This document shows, piece by piece, positions 17,275 through 25,958 of a stretch of 64,000 nucleotides of DNA. Below the pieces are notes generated by a model. That model worked only from the letters and a program-made list of their open reading frames with translations, was not told where the DNA came from and did no database searches. The stretch is taken from the NCBI RefSeq assembly GCF_002210095.1, contig NZ_AQQR01000011.1, positions 62,001 to 126,000 on the forward strand, written 5' to 3'. The translations under genes and the position numbers were made by a program. Position 1 is the stretch's first letter; each line of letters begins with the position of its first letter. The DNA is from Marinibacterium profundimaris (GTDB taxonomy: Bacteria > Pseudomonadota > Alphaproteobacteria > Rhodobacterales > Rhodobacteraceae).

Positions 17275-18063
17275 ATGAACCTCGCCGATCTCGGAGATGT
17301 CCAGCTGCATTACCGCGTCGATGGGCCGGAGAACGGACCGCCGGTGGTCTTTGCCAATTCGCTGGGGACGGACCTGCGGCTCTGGGACGACCTTCTGCCG
17401 ATGCTGCCCGCCGGGCTGAAGATCGTCCGCTACGACAAACGCGGGCACGGGCTGTCGTCGCTGCCGCGCGGGCCCTATCACATGGGCGCGCTGGTCAAGG
17501 ACGTGGAGGCGCTGCTGGATTACCTCGGCGTGCGCGACGCGGTCTTTGTCGGCCTGTCGATCGGCGGGATGATCGCGCAGGGGCTGGCCGTCAAGCGGCT
17601 GGACCAGGTGCGGGCGGTGGTCCTGTCGAACACCGGGGCCAAGATCGGCACCCGGGACATGTGGGACGAACGCGTCGCCGCCGTCGAGGCCTCGGGGATC
17701 GAGCCCATGGCCGATACCGTGATGGAGCGCTGGTTCTCCCCCGCTTTCCGCGCCACGCCCGAGCTGCAGCTTTGGCGCAACATGCTGATCCGGCAACCGG
17801 CCGAGGGCTATGCCGGCTGCGCCGCTGCCATCGGCGGCACGGATTTCTACACCACAACCGCCGGGCTGCGCCTGCCCGCCCTGGGCATCGCGGGGTCCGA
17901 CGACGGCTCCACCCCGCCGGACCTGGTGCGCGAGACGGTCGACCTGATCCCCGGATCGCGCTTTCACCTGATCCGGGGCGCCGGGCACCTGCCCTGCGTC
18001 GAGACCCCCGTGGAATACGCCAACGTGCTGAACGCCTTCCTGCATGAAGTTGGCCATATCTGA
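17275..18063 (+). CDS. pcaD: 3-oxoadipate enol-lactonase (PcaD)
   Basis: Opens beta-ketoadipate enol-lactone in the protocatechuate branch. The 262-residue alpha/beta hydrolase shows FANSLGTDLRLWDD (oxyanion loop with the PcaD-typical NSLGTD), nucleophile Ser in FVGLSIGGMIAQ, and IRGAGHLPCVETP with the catalytic His. A good AGGAGAAG site precedes the ATG. pcaB follows 27 bp later, which supports the assignment. pcaC, pcaG and pcaH are not in the window. Confidence 0.9.
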   Translation: MNLADLGDVQLHYRVDGPENGPPVVFANSLGTDLRLWDDLLPMLPAGLKIVRYDKRGHGLSSLPRGPYHMGALVKDVEALLDYLGVRDAVFVGLSIGGMIAQGLAVKRLDQVRAVVLSNTGAKIGTRDMWDERVAAVEASGIEPMADTVMERWFSPAFRATPELQLWRNMLIRQPAEGYAGCAAAIGGTDFYTTTAGLRLPALGIAGSDDGSTPPDLVRETVDLIPGSRFHLIRGAGHLPCVETPVEYANVLNAFLHEVGHI

Positions 18064-18090
18064 TCCCCTGAACATCCGAAACGAGATCCA

Positions 18091-19431
18091 ATGCCCGCAT
18101 CTGTCTTCGACAGCGCCCTCTACGGCCGCCTGTTTCCGACCGGCGAGGTCGGCCGCCTGTTCACCGACACCGCCGAAATCCGCGCCATGCTGCTGGTCGA
18201 AGGGGCCCTGGCCAAGGCCCAGGGCGCGCGCGGGGTGATCCCCGAGACCGCCGCGACCCAGATCCACCGTGCCGCGCTCGAGGCACAGATCGACCCCTCG
18301 GCGCTGGCCGAGGCCACCGGCACCAACGGGGTCAGCGTCCCGGCGCTGGTCAGTGCCTTCCGGGCCGAGATCGGCGCACCCGAGGCGCGCGCCTTCGTGC
18401 ATTGGGGCGCGACCTCGCAGGATATCGCGGACACCGGGTTGATGCTGCGGCTGCGCCAGTCGTTCGGCCTGATCGAGGCCGATGTCGTCGCCTGTGTGCA
18501 GGCGCTGGGGCTGCTGGCCCGCGACCATGCCGAAACGCCCATGGCCGCGCGCACCTATGGCCAGCACGCCACGCCCACTGCCTTCGGCGCCGTGGTCGCC
18601 TCGTGGGGCATGCCGCTGCTGGATCTGCTGGACGAGCTGCCGGCGCTGCGCGAGCGCTGCCTGCTGGTTTCGCTGTCGGGCGCTGCCGGCACCGGCGCGG
18701 CGCTGGGGCCCGAGGCGGCGGCGCTGCGCGCCGACCTGGCGCAGGCGCTGGCGCTTGGCGATCCGGGGCGCAGCTGGCACACCGACCGCGCGCCAATCCT
18801 GCGGATCGCCGACTGGCTGGCGCGGCTGACGCTGGCCTTCGGCAAGATCGGCGAAGACCTGACCCTGCACGCCCAATCCGACCTGGGCGAGGTGCGGCTT
18901 GGCGGGGCCGGAGGATCCTCCACCATGCCGCAGAAACAGAACCCGGTGGGGCCCTCTGTGCTGGTGGCCCTGGCGCGGCAGGCCACGGCGCTGCACGGGG
19001 CGCTGCAATTGGCGGGGATGCACCGGTTTCAGCGCGACGGCGCGGCGTGGTTCACCGAATGGATGGCCCTTCCCCAGCTCGTGCTGGGCGCCGCCTCGGC
19101 CGCGCAGACGGGGGCGCGACTGGCCGGGGGCATCGCACCGGACAGGCAAGCCATGGTCCGTGCCTTCGACGGCCCGGGCGAGATGATGATGGCCGAGGCG
19201 CTGTCCTTCGCGCTGGCCGCCACCCTGCCCCGGCCCGAGGCGCAGGCCGAGGTCAAGGCGCTCTGCCGCGCCGCCGCCGAGACGGACGAGCCGCTTTCGG
19301 TCCTCGTCGCGCGGCAGCACCCGGGACTCGACCCGGGGCTTTTCGACCCGGCCGGCCAGCTGGGCCAGGCCCCGGCAGAGGCGCGGGCCTTTGCGGATCG
19401 CGCGGCCAGGGCCGCCTCGGGCCGCGATTGA
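18091..19431 (+). CDS. pcaB: 3-carboxy-cis,cis-muconate cycloisomerase (PcaB)
   Basis: Fumarase/aspartase-superfamily enzyme converting 3-carboxymuconate to carboxymuconolactone. The 446-residue protein carries the signature SSTMPQKQNPVGP, and the N-terminal TNGVSVPALV and VHWGATSQDIADTG segments specific to the PcaB/adenylosuccinate-lyase-like group. It follows pcaD in the same orientation. The product would normally need PcaC, or a PcaCD fusion, before PcaD acts. Confidence 0.9.
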   Translation: MPASVFDSALYGRLFPTGEVGRLFTDTAEIRAMLLVEGALAKAQGARGVIPETAATQIHRAALEAQIDPSALAEATGTNGVSVPALVSAFRAEIGAPEARAFVHWGATSQDIADTGLMLRLRQSFGLIEADVVACVQALGLLARDHAETPMAARTYGQHATPTAFGAVVASWGMPLLDLLDELPALRERCLLVSLSGAAGTGAALGPEAAALRADLAQALALGDPGRSWHTDRAPILRIADWLARLTLAFGKIGEDLTLHAQSDLGEVRLGGAGGSSTMPQKQNPVGPSVLVALARQATALHGALQLAGMHRFQRDGAAWFTEWMALPQLVLGAASAAQTGARLAGGIAPDRQAMVRAFDGPGEMMMAEALSFALAATLPRPEAQAEVKALCRAAAETDEPLSVLVARQHPGLDPGLFDPAGQLGQAPAEARAFADRAARAASGRD

Positions 19432-19575
19432 CCGGGGCGGCACGGGCCCGTGCCGTTTCCGTTCCCAAGAACCGCGCCGGTGCGGCCGCCACCGACCGGA
19501 CGGGACTGTTTCAGGATTGCCTTCTCGCGAACGCGCGCTCACCTTGGCCGGGAAGATCCCAGCGGAGCGCCTGAC

Positions 19576-20706
19576 ATGTCCGACATTTCTCCCTCCCCTG
19601 TACCCGACACCGCGACCGGCCCGACCACGGTCCGCGCCGCGCTCTGCCGGGCCTTCGGTGCGCCTATGACGATCGAGGAGGTGGTCCTGGCCCCGCCCCG
19701 CGCGGGCCAGGTGCAGGTCACGCTGGAGGCGGTGGCGATCTGCCATTCCGACATTTCCTTCGCCGAAGGCGCCTGGGGCGGGCACCTGCCGGCGGTCTAC
19801 GGGCACGAGGCGGCGGGGCGGATCACCGCCCTGGGCGACGGTGTGACGGGGCTGGAGATCGGCGATCCGGTGGTGGTCACGCTGATCCGGCCCTGCGGCC
19901 ATTGCCTGAACTGCGAAACCGGACAGCCGACGATCTGCACCACGCCGAAGGACAATGTCACGCATCCGCTTTCCCTGCCCGACGGATCGCAGGTCTTTCA
20001 GGCGATGGATTGCGGTGCCTTCGCCGAGAAGGTCGTTGTCGATGCCGTGCAGGTGGTGAAACTGCCCGAAGGGCTTGCCTTCGACATCGCCTGCCTGCTG
20101 AGCTGCGGTGTGATCACCGGCGTCGGCGCGGCCGTGAATGCCGCCGGGCTGCGCGCCGGGCAGGACGTGGTGGTGATCGGCGCCGGGGGCGTCGGGCTGA
20201 ATGCGATCCAGGGAGCGCGCATCGCCGGGGCCCGGCGCATCGTCGCCGTGGACGTGACCGAGGAAAAGCTCGCCATGGCCCGGGATTTCGGCGCCACCCA
20301 CGGCGTTCTGGCGACCGAGCCGAAACCCTGGCGCGCGGCGCAGGCAGCGCTGGGGCGCGGCGCCGACGCGGTGCTGGTGACGGTGGGCTTTGCCCCGGCC
20401 TACACGGATGCGCCGCGCTACATGGGCTTTGGCGGCAAGGTCGTGGCCATCGGCATGCCCCACGGCGGACAGATGGCGGAATATGAGCCGGTGACGCTGT
20501 CCTTCGCGGGGCAGAAGATCATCGGCTCGAAGATGGGCGACGTGGTGATCCGCCGCGATATCCCGTGGATGGTGGACCTGTACCAGCAGGGGCGGCTGAA
20601 GCTGGACGAGCTGATCTCGGGCCGCTGGCGGCTGGAGCAGATCAACGAGGCCATCGCCGACACAAAGGGTGGCGGCGCGAAGCGCAACGTGATCCTGTTC
20701 CGCTAA
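19576..20706 (+). CDS. Zinc-dependent alcohol dehydrogenase, class III-like
   Basis: A 376-residue medium-chain dehydrogenase. Catalytic zinc ligands are in AICHSDISF and YGHEAAG; the structural zinc site is RPCGHCLNCETGQPTIC (four Cys). The nucleotide-binding motif is VIGAGGVGLNAIQ. It resembles the S-(hydroxymethyl)glutathione/NDMA-dependent dehydrogenase group but the true alcohol is unknown. The ATG at 19576 was chosen where similarity begins; the upstream open frame is not conserved. Probably part of the catabolic run. Confidence 0.85.
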   Translation: MSDISPSPVPDTATGPTTVRAALCRAFGAPMTIEEVVLAPPRAGQVQVTLEAVAICHSDISFAEGAWGGHLPAVYGHEAAGRITALGDGVTGLEIGDPVVVTLIRPCGHCLNCETGQPTICTTPKDNVTHPLSLPDGSQVFQAMDCGAFAEKVVVDAVQVVKLPEGLAFDIACLLSCGVITGVGAAVNAAGLRAGQDVVVIGAGGVGLNAIQGARIAGARRIVAVDVTEEKLAMARDFGATHGVLATEPKPWRAAQAALGRGADAVLVTVGFAPAYTDAPRYMGFGGKVVAIGMPHGGQMAEYEPVTLSFAGQKIIGSKMGDVVIRRDIPWMVDLYQQGRLKLDELISGRWRLEQINEAIADTKGGGAKRNVILFR

Positions 20707-20760
20707 GCCCGGGCTGAGGCCTCGCTTCCGGCACCATCAGATCGCATCCGAGGAGGTGCC

Positions 20761-21987
20761 ATGAAACTCGCCGATCTCGACATCATCGTCACCGCCCCGC
20801 CCGCGCCGGGCTGGGGCGGGCGCTACTGGATCCTGGTGAAGCTGACCACCGCCTGCGGCATCACCGGCTGGGGCGAATGTTACGCCGCCAGCGTCGGCCC
20901 CGCGGCGATGGAGGCGGTGATCCGCGACGTCTTTGCCCGCCACATGGCCGAGGAGGACCCGGCCAATATCGAGCTGATGAAGCGCCGCGCCTATTCCTCG
21001 GGCTTCACCCAGCGGCCGGACCTGACGGTGATGGGCGGGTTCTCGGGGCTGGAGATCGCCTGCTGGGACATCCTCGGCAAGCACCGCGACTGTCCGGTCC
21101 ATGCGCTGATCGGCGGGCGGATGAACGACCGGATCCGCGCCTATTCCTACCTCTATCCCCTGCCCCGGCACGACATATCGGCCTTCTGGAGTTCGGCCGA
21201 ACAGGCCGCCGAAAGCGCGCTTGACCTGGTCGCGCGCGGCTATACGGCGGTGAAATTCGACCCGGCCGGTCCCTACACGATCCGCGGCGGGCACATGCCC
21301 TCGATGCGGGACATTGGCCAGTCCGTGGCCTTCTGCGCCGCGATCCGCGAGGCTGCGGGCGACCGGGCCGATCTGCTTTTCGGGACGCATGGCCAGTTCT
21401 CGACCGCAGGGGCGATCCGGCTGGGCCAGGCGCTGGAGCCGTTCTCTCCGCTCTGGTACGAGGAGCCGGTGCCGCCCGACGACATCCCCGCCATGGCGCA
21501 GGTGGCCCGGAGCGTGCGCGTTCCCGTGGCCACGGGCGAGCGGCTGACGACACTGCCGGAATTCACCGCGGTTCTGCGCGCGGGCGCGGCCGAGATCCTG
21601 CAGCCGGCGCTGGGGCGCGCGGGCGGCATCTGGGAGGCGCGCAAGATCGCGGCCCTGGCCGAGGCGTTCTCGGCCCAGGTGGCGCCGCATCTTTATGCCG
21701 GGCCGGTGGAATGGGCGGCGAATGTCCAGCTGGCGGCGGCGATACCCAACATCCTGATGGCCGAGACGATCGAGACGCCGTTCCACGCCGCCCTGATCCG
21801 CGACGGGATCACGGTCGACGACGGATACATCCCGGTGCCCACCGGACCCGGCCTTGGCATCGAGGTCGACGAGGCGCTGGCCCGCGCGCATGCCTGGACC
21901 GGGGAGACGCTGCATCTGCAGATGCAAGAGGCGCCCTGCTCCTACGACCGGGGCAATGCCTTTGCCGGGGGCGCGCCACCCGAGTAA
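20761..21987 (+). CDS. Mandelate racemase/muconate lactonizing enzyme family dehydratase
   Basis: A 408-residue enolase-superfamily protein: N-terminal capping domain (residues 1-115), then the barrel with VKFDPAGP, LFGTHGQFSTAGA, LWYEEPVPPDD, VATGERLTT and APHLYAGP. The acid-sugar dehydratase (galactonate dehydratase-like) subgroup is likeliest. The usual first metal ligand (Asp in DFHGR-type motifs) is replaced by GTHGQ, so reaction and metal site are uncertain. GGAGG precedes the ATG. Same orientation and context as the alcohol dehydrogenase gene. Confidence 0.78.
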   Translation: MKLADLDIIVTAPPAPGWGGRYWILVKLTTACGITGWGECYAASVGPAAMEAVIRDVFARHMAEEDPANIELMKRRAYSSGFTQRPDLTVMGGFSGLEIACWDILGKHRDCPVHALIGGRMNDRIRAYSYLYPLPRHDISAFWSSAEQAAESALDLVARGYTAVKFDPAGPYTIRGGHMPSMRDIGQSVAFCAAIREAAGDRADLLFGTHGQFSTAGAIRLGQALEPFSPLWYEEPVPPDDIPAMAQVARSVRVPVATGERLTTLPEFTAVLRAGAAEILQPALGRAGGIWEARKIAALAEAFSAQVAPHLYAGPVEWAANVQLAAAIPNILMAETIETPFHAALIRDGITVDDGYIPVPTGPGLGIEVDEALARAHAWTGETLHLQMQEAPCSYDRGNAFAGGAPPE

Positions 21988-22100
21988 GCGCGCCGGGGCG
22001 TGCGAGGCCGGCCGATCCGCAGTGACAGCATGGGGGTTACCGCATGGCAGGCTTTCGTGCATGATGGTGCAAACCGAAATTCCAGACCGCGTGCCGTTCC

Positions 22101-22424
22101 GTGACAGATTCTGACCTTCTCTCGCCCGAGACACCCGGTGACATGGCCGTTGCTGCAAGTGCGGCGACGTCCTATCTCAAGACGCTTGCGCATGAGGGCC
22201 GGCTGATGATCCTGTGTCATCTTGCGGGCGGCGAGAAATCCGTGGGCGAACTGGAACGGTTGCTGGACATGCGCCAGGCGGCGGTGAGCCAGATGCTGGC
22301 GCGGCTGCGGGACGAGGGGCTGGTGTCGACGCGGCGGGACGGAAAGACGATCTTCTACGACCTGGCGGACGACAAGACGAAGCAGGTGATCGGCCTGCTG
22401 CATTCGATCTTCTGCGCCCCCTGA
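22101..22424 (+). CDS. ArsR-family winged-helix transcriptional regulator
   Basis: A 107-residue protein with an HTH_5 domain: YLKTLAHEGRLMILCHL, KSVGELERLLDMRQAAVSQM (recognition helix) and TRRDGKTIFYDL (wing). No cysteine pair of the ELCV metal type is seen in helix 3; the only paired candidates are Cys39 in MILCHL and a C-terminal Cys in SIFCAP, which recalls the redox/sulfide-sensing BigR/SqrR branch. GTG start at 22101. It may control the catabolic run before it or an unlinked target. Confidence 0.82.
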   Translation: MTDSDLLSPETPGDMAVAASAATSYLKTLAHEGRLMILCHLAGGEKSVGELERLLDMRQAAVSQMLARLRDEGLVSTRRDGKTIFYDLADDKTKQVIGLLHSIFCAP

Positions 22425-22479
22425 CCGCCCGATCCGGCGGTCCTGATGCCGGGCATTCCATACCGACAGCGTCGCCAGG

Positions 22480-22505
22480 CGGTGGGGTGTAACCCCACCC
22501 TACGG
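22480..22505. repeat. 25-bp CGGTGGGGT..ACCCCACCCTACG repeat, single copy
   Basis: A 25-bp unit with an internal palindrome GGTGGGGT-gta-ACCCCACC followed by CTACG, in the arsR/RNase G convergent gap. It matches both arms of the inverted pair at 63518-63597 at nearly every position. It is separated by only 25 bp from G-rich hairpin copy C. Confidence 0.75.
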
Positions 22506-22530
22506 AGATCCGCGACCCGGTACGCGCAAA

Positions 22531-22581
22531 GGGCAGCCCGGCGCTGCGGGGTGGGTGGGCGGGAGCTGCGACGGGCTGCCC
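22531..22581 (+). repeat. G-rich-loop hairpin repeat, copy C
   Basis: A 10-bp stem GGGCAGCCCG/CGGGCTGCCC (22531-22540 and 22572-22581) around a 31-nt loop containing GGGGTGGGTGGGCGGGAG. The motif CGCGCAA precedes the stem, as in copy B. It ends 15 nt from the stop codon of the minus-strand RNase G-like gene. Confidence 0.8.
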
Positions 22582-22596
22582 GGCCTCGCCACTGTC

Positions 22597-23616
22597 TCAG
22601 ACCAGCGGCGACCGCGCCCGCTTCCGCTGCAATTCGAAGTGACCCAGCGGGGTCCAGCCTGACAGCACCGTCTCCACCGGATCGGCCCGGAAGGCCGCGC
22701 GCAGCGCGCTTTCAAAGGTGCGGCGGTCCTTCTTCGGCATCGGCGCCAGGTCCAGCACGATCTGCCCGCCAAGCCCCCGCACCCGCAGCGCGCGCGGCAA
22801 AGCCCGGGCGCAGGCGATATTCGCCTTCAGCCCCGCCGCCAGCGAGGTATCCGCCCCGGTGTTCACATCCACCGCAACCAGAGCCCGCGTCGGCTCCACG
22901 TAAAGAGAACCGCCACCGGGCAGGCCGACGCGCGCCCCACGGGCAGCCTCGATCGCCTCGGTCACGCCGTGGGTCTCGAAACATCCCGCTTCGGTCACCA
23001 CCTCGGCCGGCTCCGACCAGTCGCGCCAGGCCAGCAGGTGCGGGCCATCGCCCTCCACCAGCTTCTCGGGTTCGCCGTCCAGGTCGGCCATCACCCGCGT
23101 CGCGAGTTCGGACATGGCGGCGATGTCCTCGGCGATCTCGTCCTCGTCCGCGCCCTCGGCGGCGGAGCGGACGATCAGCCCGTGGAGGGCCGCGTCCTTC
23201 GGCCCCATGACCTCGTGTGCAATTTCCAGAAGCCGGTCGCGTTCTTCATCTTCGCGGATCCCGCGCGAGATGTTCAGCCCGGGCGCACCCGGGGTCACGA
23301 TGGCAAAACGGCTCTTGAACAGCAGCCGGTTGGTCACCGGCACCGCCTTGCCCGGCTCGGCATGGCCGGTCACCTGCACCAGCAGGTTCTCCCCCGGCGA
23401 CAGACCCTTGACCTGGCGCAGGAACGCCGGCCCGTCAGGGGTCGACAGGAACATGCCGCCCTGCCCCTTCACCGGCCGGTCGGCGCGCGCGCGATAGATC
23501 GTGCCCGGCGCCGGCGTGTCCGTCTCGACCAGCAGGTCGTCCAGCTGGCCATCCACCATCAGGGCCGCCGCCTCGCGGCCGTCCAGATGATCGAGCAGGA
23601 TCTGCCGTCCCTTCAT
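22597..23616 (-). CDS. rng: Ribonuclease E/G family protein (short form)
   Basis: A 339-residue RNase E/G-type protein. It contains [17 protein letters not shown] and the paired catalytic aspartates in VAVDVNTG and [11 protein letters not shown]. It is shorter than E. coli RNase G (489) and lacks the zinc-link and C-terminal scaffold, as in the short alphaproteobacterial form next to maf. The start at 23616 gives a 4-bp ATGA overlap with maf, so translation is coupled. The yacG gene that often follows is absent here. Confidence 0.85.
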   Translation of the reverse strand: MKGRQILLDHLDGREAAALMVDGQLDDLLVETDTPAPGTIYRARADRPVKGQGGMFLSTPDGPAFLRQVKGLSPGENLLVQVTGHAEPGKAVPVTNRLLFKSRFAIVTPGAPGLNISRGIREDEERDRLLEIAHEVMGPKDAALHGLIVRSAAEGADEDEIAEDIAAMSELATRVMADLDGEPEKLVEGDGPHLLAWRDWSEPAEVVTEAGCFETHGVTEAIEAARGARVGLPGGGSLYVEPTRALVAVDVNTGADTSLAAGLKANIACARALPRALRVRGLGGQIVLDLAPMPKKDRRTFESALRAAFRADPVETVLSGWTPLGHFELQRKRARSPLV

Positions 23617-24191
23617 GCCGCCTCCCTGTAAAGCGGGTAGCCCGCCGCCTGCAGCAGCCCCGCCGTCTCGGCGAGCGGAAGCCCGACGATCCCGGTGAAG
23701 GATCCGCTGATCCATGGAATGAAGGCCCCCGCGGGACCCTGGATGCCGTAGCCGCCGGCCTTGCCCTCCCAGTCGCCGGTGGAGAGGTAGGCGTTGATCT
23801 CGGGATCCGACAGGCGCTTCATCTTCACCGCGCTGACCACGTCGCGTTCCCAGACGCGATCGCCCAGCCGCAGCGCCACCGCCGTGATCACGCGGTGCCG
23901 CCGTCCGGACAGCAGATGCAGGAACTGCGCGGCCTCGCCGGCATCCGCGGGCTTGCCCAGGATGCGCCGACCCAGCGCCACGGTGGTGTCCGCGCACAGC
24001 ACAAGCTCATCCGGCGCGGCCCCGACGGCCTGCGCCTTCTCGCGCGCCATGCGCTGGCAATAGGGGCGAGGCAACTCGTCCCGTGCCGGTGATTCGTCGA
24101 TATCTGGGGGGCGCACGCCTTCGGCCACGACGCCGAGTTGCGCCAGCAGGTCGCGCCGGCGCGGAGACCCAGATCCCAGGATCAGCCGCAT
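23613..24191 (-). CDS. maf: Maf-family nucleotide pyrophosphatase
   Basis: House-cleaning nucleoside triphosphate pyrophosphatase. The 192-residue protein starts [18 protein letters not shown] (the Maf phosphate-binding signature) and has [18 protein letters not shown] with the catalytic Asp. Located between infA and the RNase G-like gene, an arrangement typical of Alphaproteobacteria. Whether it acts on dTTP/UTP or 7-methyl-GTP cannot be told. Confidence 0.94.
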   Translation of the reverse strand: MRLILGSGSPRRRDLLAQLGVVAEGVRPPDIDESPARDELPRPYCQRMAREKAQAVGAAPDELVLCADTTVALGRRILGKPADAGEAAQFLHLLSGRRHRVITAVALRLGDRVWERDVVSAVKMKRLSDPEINAYLSTGDWEGKAGGYGIQGPAGAFIPWISGSFTGIVGLPLAETAGLLQAAGYPLYREAA

Positions 24192-24207
24192 GCGCCGGTC
24201 GCCGTCG

Positions 24208-24426
24208 TCACTTGAAGCGATAGTTGATTCGCCCCTTGGTGAGGTCGTAGGGGGTCATTTCCACCTGGACCCGGTCGCCAGCCAGAACTCGGATGCGGTT
24301 CTTGCGCATCTTGCCTGCCGTATGTGCGATGATTTCATGGCCGTTTTCAAGCTCGACCCGAAACGTCGCATTGGGCAGGAGTTCCTTCACGACACCGGGA
24401 AATTCGAGCGTATCTTCCTTGGCCAT
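24208..24426 (-). CDS. infA: Translation initiation factor IF-1
   Basis: A 72-residue S1/OB-fold protein, [20 protein letters not shown] at the N-terminus and [13 protein letters not shown] at the end, essentially the standard alphaproteobacterial IF-1. It binds the ribosomal A site during initiation. It heads infA-maf-rng, with 16 bp before maf. Confidence 0.98.
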   Translation of the reverse strand: MAKEDTLEFPGVVKELLPNATFRVELENGHEIIAHTAGKMRKNRIRVLAGDRVQVEMTPYDLTKGRINYRFK

Positions 24427-24507
24427 GTTGTCTCCATCCTTGCACGCCCGCCATAGTCACGGGCGCGCTTTAAATGGACCTTCACAGACCTTAATTCAAG
24501 GGCCTTG

Positions 24508-25395
24508 TCAGCGAAGCTCGATCATGTCCGGCGTACCGTCGCGGCCCGACTGGTCCGCCCAGTGCGCGCGGTTGAGCACGACACCCTCGGACCGGACCCG
24601 GTGAATCAGCCCCGGCTCGACCTCGGCACAGGTCCAGGCGGGCACATCGAAGACCCCTTCGGCCAGCACACCGCTGTCGGGAAAGCCCTTGTCCGGCGGT
24701 CCGAAGATCCCGCCGCGGCCGGTGTTGACCTCGACCGCCTCGTTCCAGTCGACCTCGCCCACCAGCGAGGCCATGACCGACACACACTGATTCTCCAGCG
24801 CCCGCGCCATCGACCCGATTCGCACCCGGGAATGGCCGGTGCGCGCCTCGGTCGCCGAAGGCACCAGCAGCAGGTCGGCCTCGGTCAGGGCGTGGGCCAG
24901 CAGGGGGAATTCGCTGTCGTAACAGATCAGCACGCCGATCTTGCCCAACGCGGTGTCAAAGAGGCGCAGCGGACCGCCCGGGTCCATGTCCATCTGGTCA
25001 CGCTCGTAGGGGATCAGGATCTGCTTGTCCTGCACGCCGATCTGCCCGGTCGGCGTGATCAGCCGCGCCCGGTTGACGGGTTTGGTCCCCGTGCCGCTCT
25101 CGGCCCGCGCCGGGCCGGAGGCGGCCAGGATATGCACGCCGTATTCCGCCGCAAGTGTCACGTGGACCTTGTCGGCCTCCTCCAACCTGTCGGCCACGGC
25201 CCAGCAGGACTTCTGCAGGTCCTGCGCCGTCTCGCGCCCATCGAGCGTGGCAAGCTCCATCGCGCCATATTCTGGAAAGACGAGCAGTTCGGCCCCCTGC
25301 CCGGCCGCGTCGGCGACCCAGGTTGAGATCTTGTCCTCGTATTGCGACCAGCTGTCGAGCCAGTCGAGCGGATATGCGGCGGCGGCAACTTTCAT
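24508..25395 (-). CDS. Carbon-nitrogen hydrolase (nitrilase superfamily)
   Basis: A 295-residue cytosolic amidohydrolase with the Glu-Lys-Cys triad: Glu in LLVFPEYGAMEL, Lys in GVQDKQILIPYE and Cys in VLICYDSEFPLL. The superfamily cleaves amides, nitriles or N-carbamyl compounds; the particular substrate is not readable. It lies between LMW-PTP and infA genes that adjoin each other in many relatives, so it belongs to an inserted block with the three small genes upstream. Confidence 0.88.
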   Translation of the reverse strand: MKVAAAAYPLDWLDSWSQYEDKISTWVADAAGQGAELLVFPEYGAMELATLDGRETAQDLQKSCWAVADRLEEADKVHVTLAAEYGVHILAASGPARAESGTGTKPVNRARLITPTGQIGVQDKQILIPYERDQMDMDPGGPLRLFDTALGKIGVLICYDSEFPLLAHALTEADLLLVPSATEARTGHSRVRIGSMARALENQCVSVMASLVGEVDWNEAVEVNTGRGGIFGPPDKGFPDSGVLAEGVFDVPAWTCAEVEPGLIHRVRSEGVVLNRAHWADQSGRDGTPDMIELR

Positions 25396-25438
25396 GGCTT
25401 ATCGGTAGCGCCGCCGCCGGGCCTGCACAAGGGGCGGA

Positions 25439-25708
25439 TTAGCCGCCGGTGGTCGGGTCGATGACGGTCTTGACCTCGGTGATCACGTTGGCCGGAAAAC
25501 CGCTGATCTCGGCATGTTTGCGGATCGCGTCCTCGCTGTCAGCCAGGTAGATGCAGAAGGTCTTGTCGCCGGTCACGTAGGAGTGCTGCCATTGCACGCC
25601 GGGCACCTGCTCCAGCGCCGCGTTCGACGTGTTGGCCGCGCCGCAAAGCTCCTCGGCATTCATCGCGCCCACACCAGGCAGGTCACGTTCGATGACATAT
25701 TTCTTCAT
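25439..25708 (-). CDS. DUF4242-type small protein
   Basis: An 89-residue ferredoxin-like alpha/beta protein: KKYVIERDLPGVGAMNAEEL at the N-terminus, then VQWQHSYVTGDKTFCIY and AEISGFPANVITEVKTV. This is the DUF4242 (nickel-binding-like) pattern. No signal peptide. A GAGGAGG site precedes the ATG. Function unknown. Confidence 0.75.
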   Translation of the reverse strand: MKKYVIERDLPGVGAMNAEELCGAANTSNAALEQVPGVQWQHSYVTGDKTFCIYLADSEDAIRKHAEISGFPANVITEVKTVIDPTTGG

Positions 25709-25899
25709 GGGGTCCTCCTCTCCTTGAAGGGGGACAGGATACGCCCGTCGGGCGTTTCGCTCCAGCTCTCAGGGAATCCACGGTCGGGCCCCTGTCCGTC
25801 CAGGGCTGCGGGCCCGCGCGCCGAACTGGCAGGCCTTCCCCCACGCAGGCCCCGGAGTCGCGCCGAATGCCCGGGAACGCACGGCCAGCCATCCCGCGC

Positions 25900-25949
25900 C
25901 GGGCGGTGGCGGGCCGGGGGTGGGCGGGCGGGAGGCCTGCCACCGCCCG
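25900..25949 (+). repeat. G-rich-loop hairpin repeat, copy D
   Basis: An 11-bp outer stem (CGGGCGGTGGC with its complement GCCACCGCCCG), extendable inward by five pairs including one G-U, leaves a loop containing GGGGGTGGGCGGGCGGGA. It lies 10 nt beyond the stop codon of the acetyltransferase gene at 25959. Confidence 0.8.
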
Positions 25950-25958
25950 TCCCGCCGC

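Noticed and set aside
16615-20463. Open antisense frame of 1282 codons opposite the dehydratase, pcaD, pcaB and dehydrogenase genes
   Set aside because: It is a by-product of GC-rich third codon positions in the real plus-strand genes; the translation is low-complexity (R/G/A/Q/H-rich) with no recognisable domain, while the plus-strand genes carry intact catalytic motifs.
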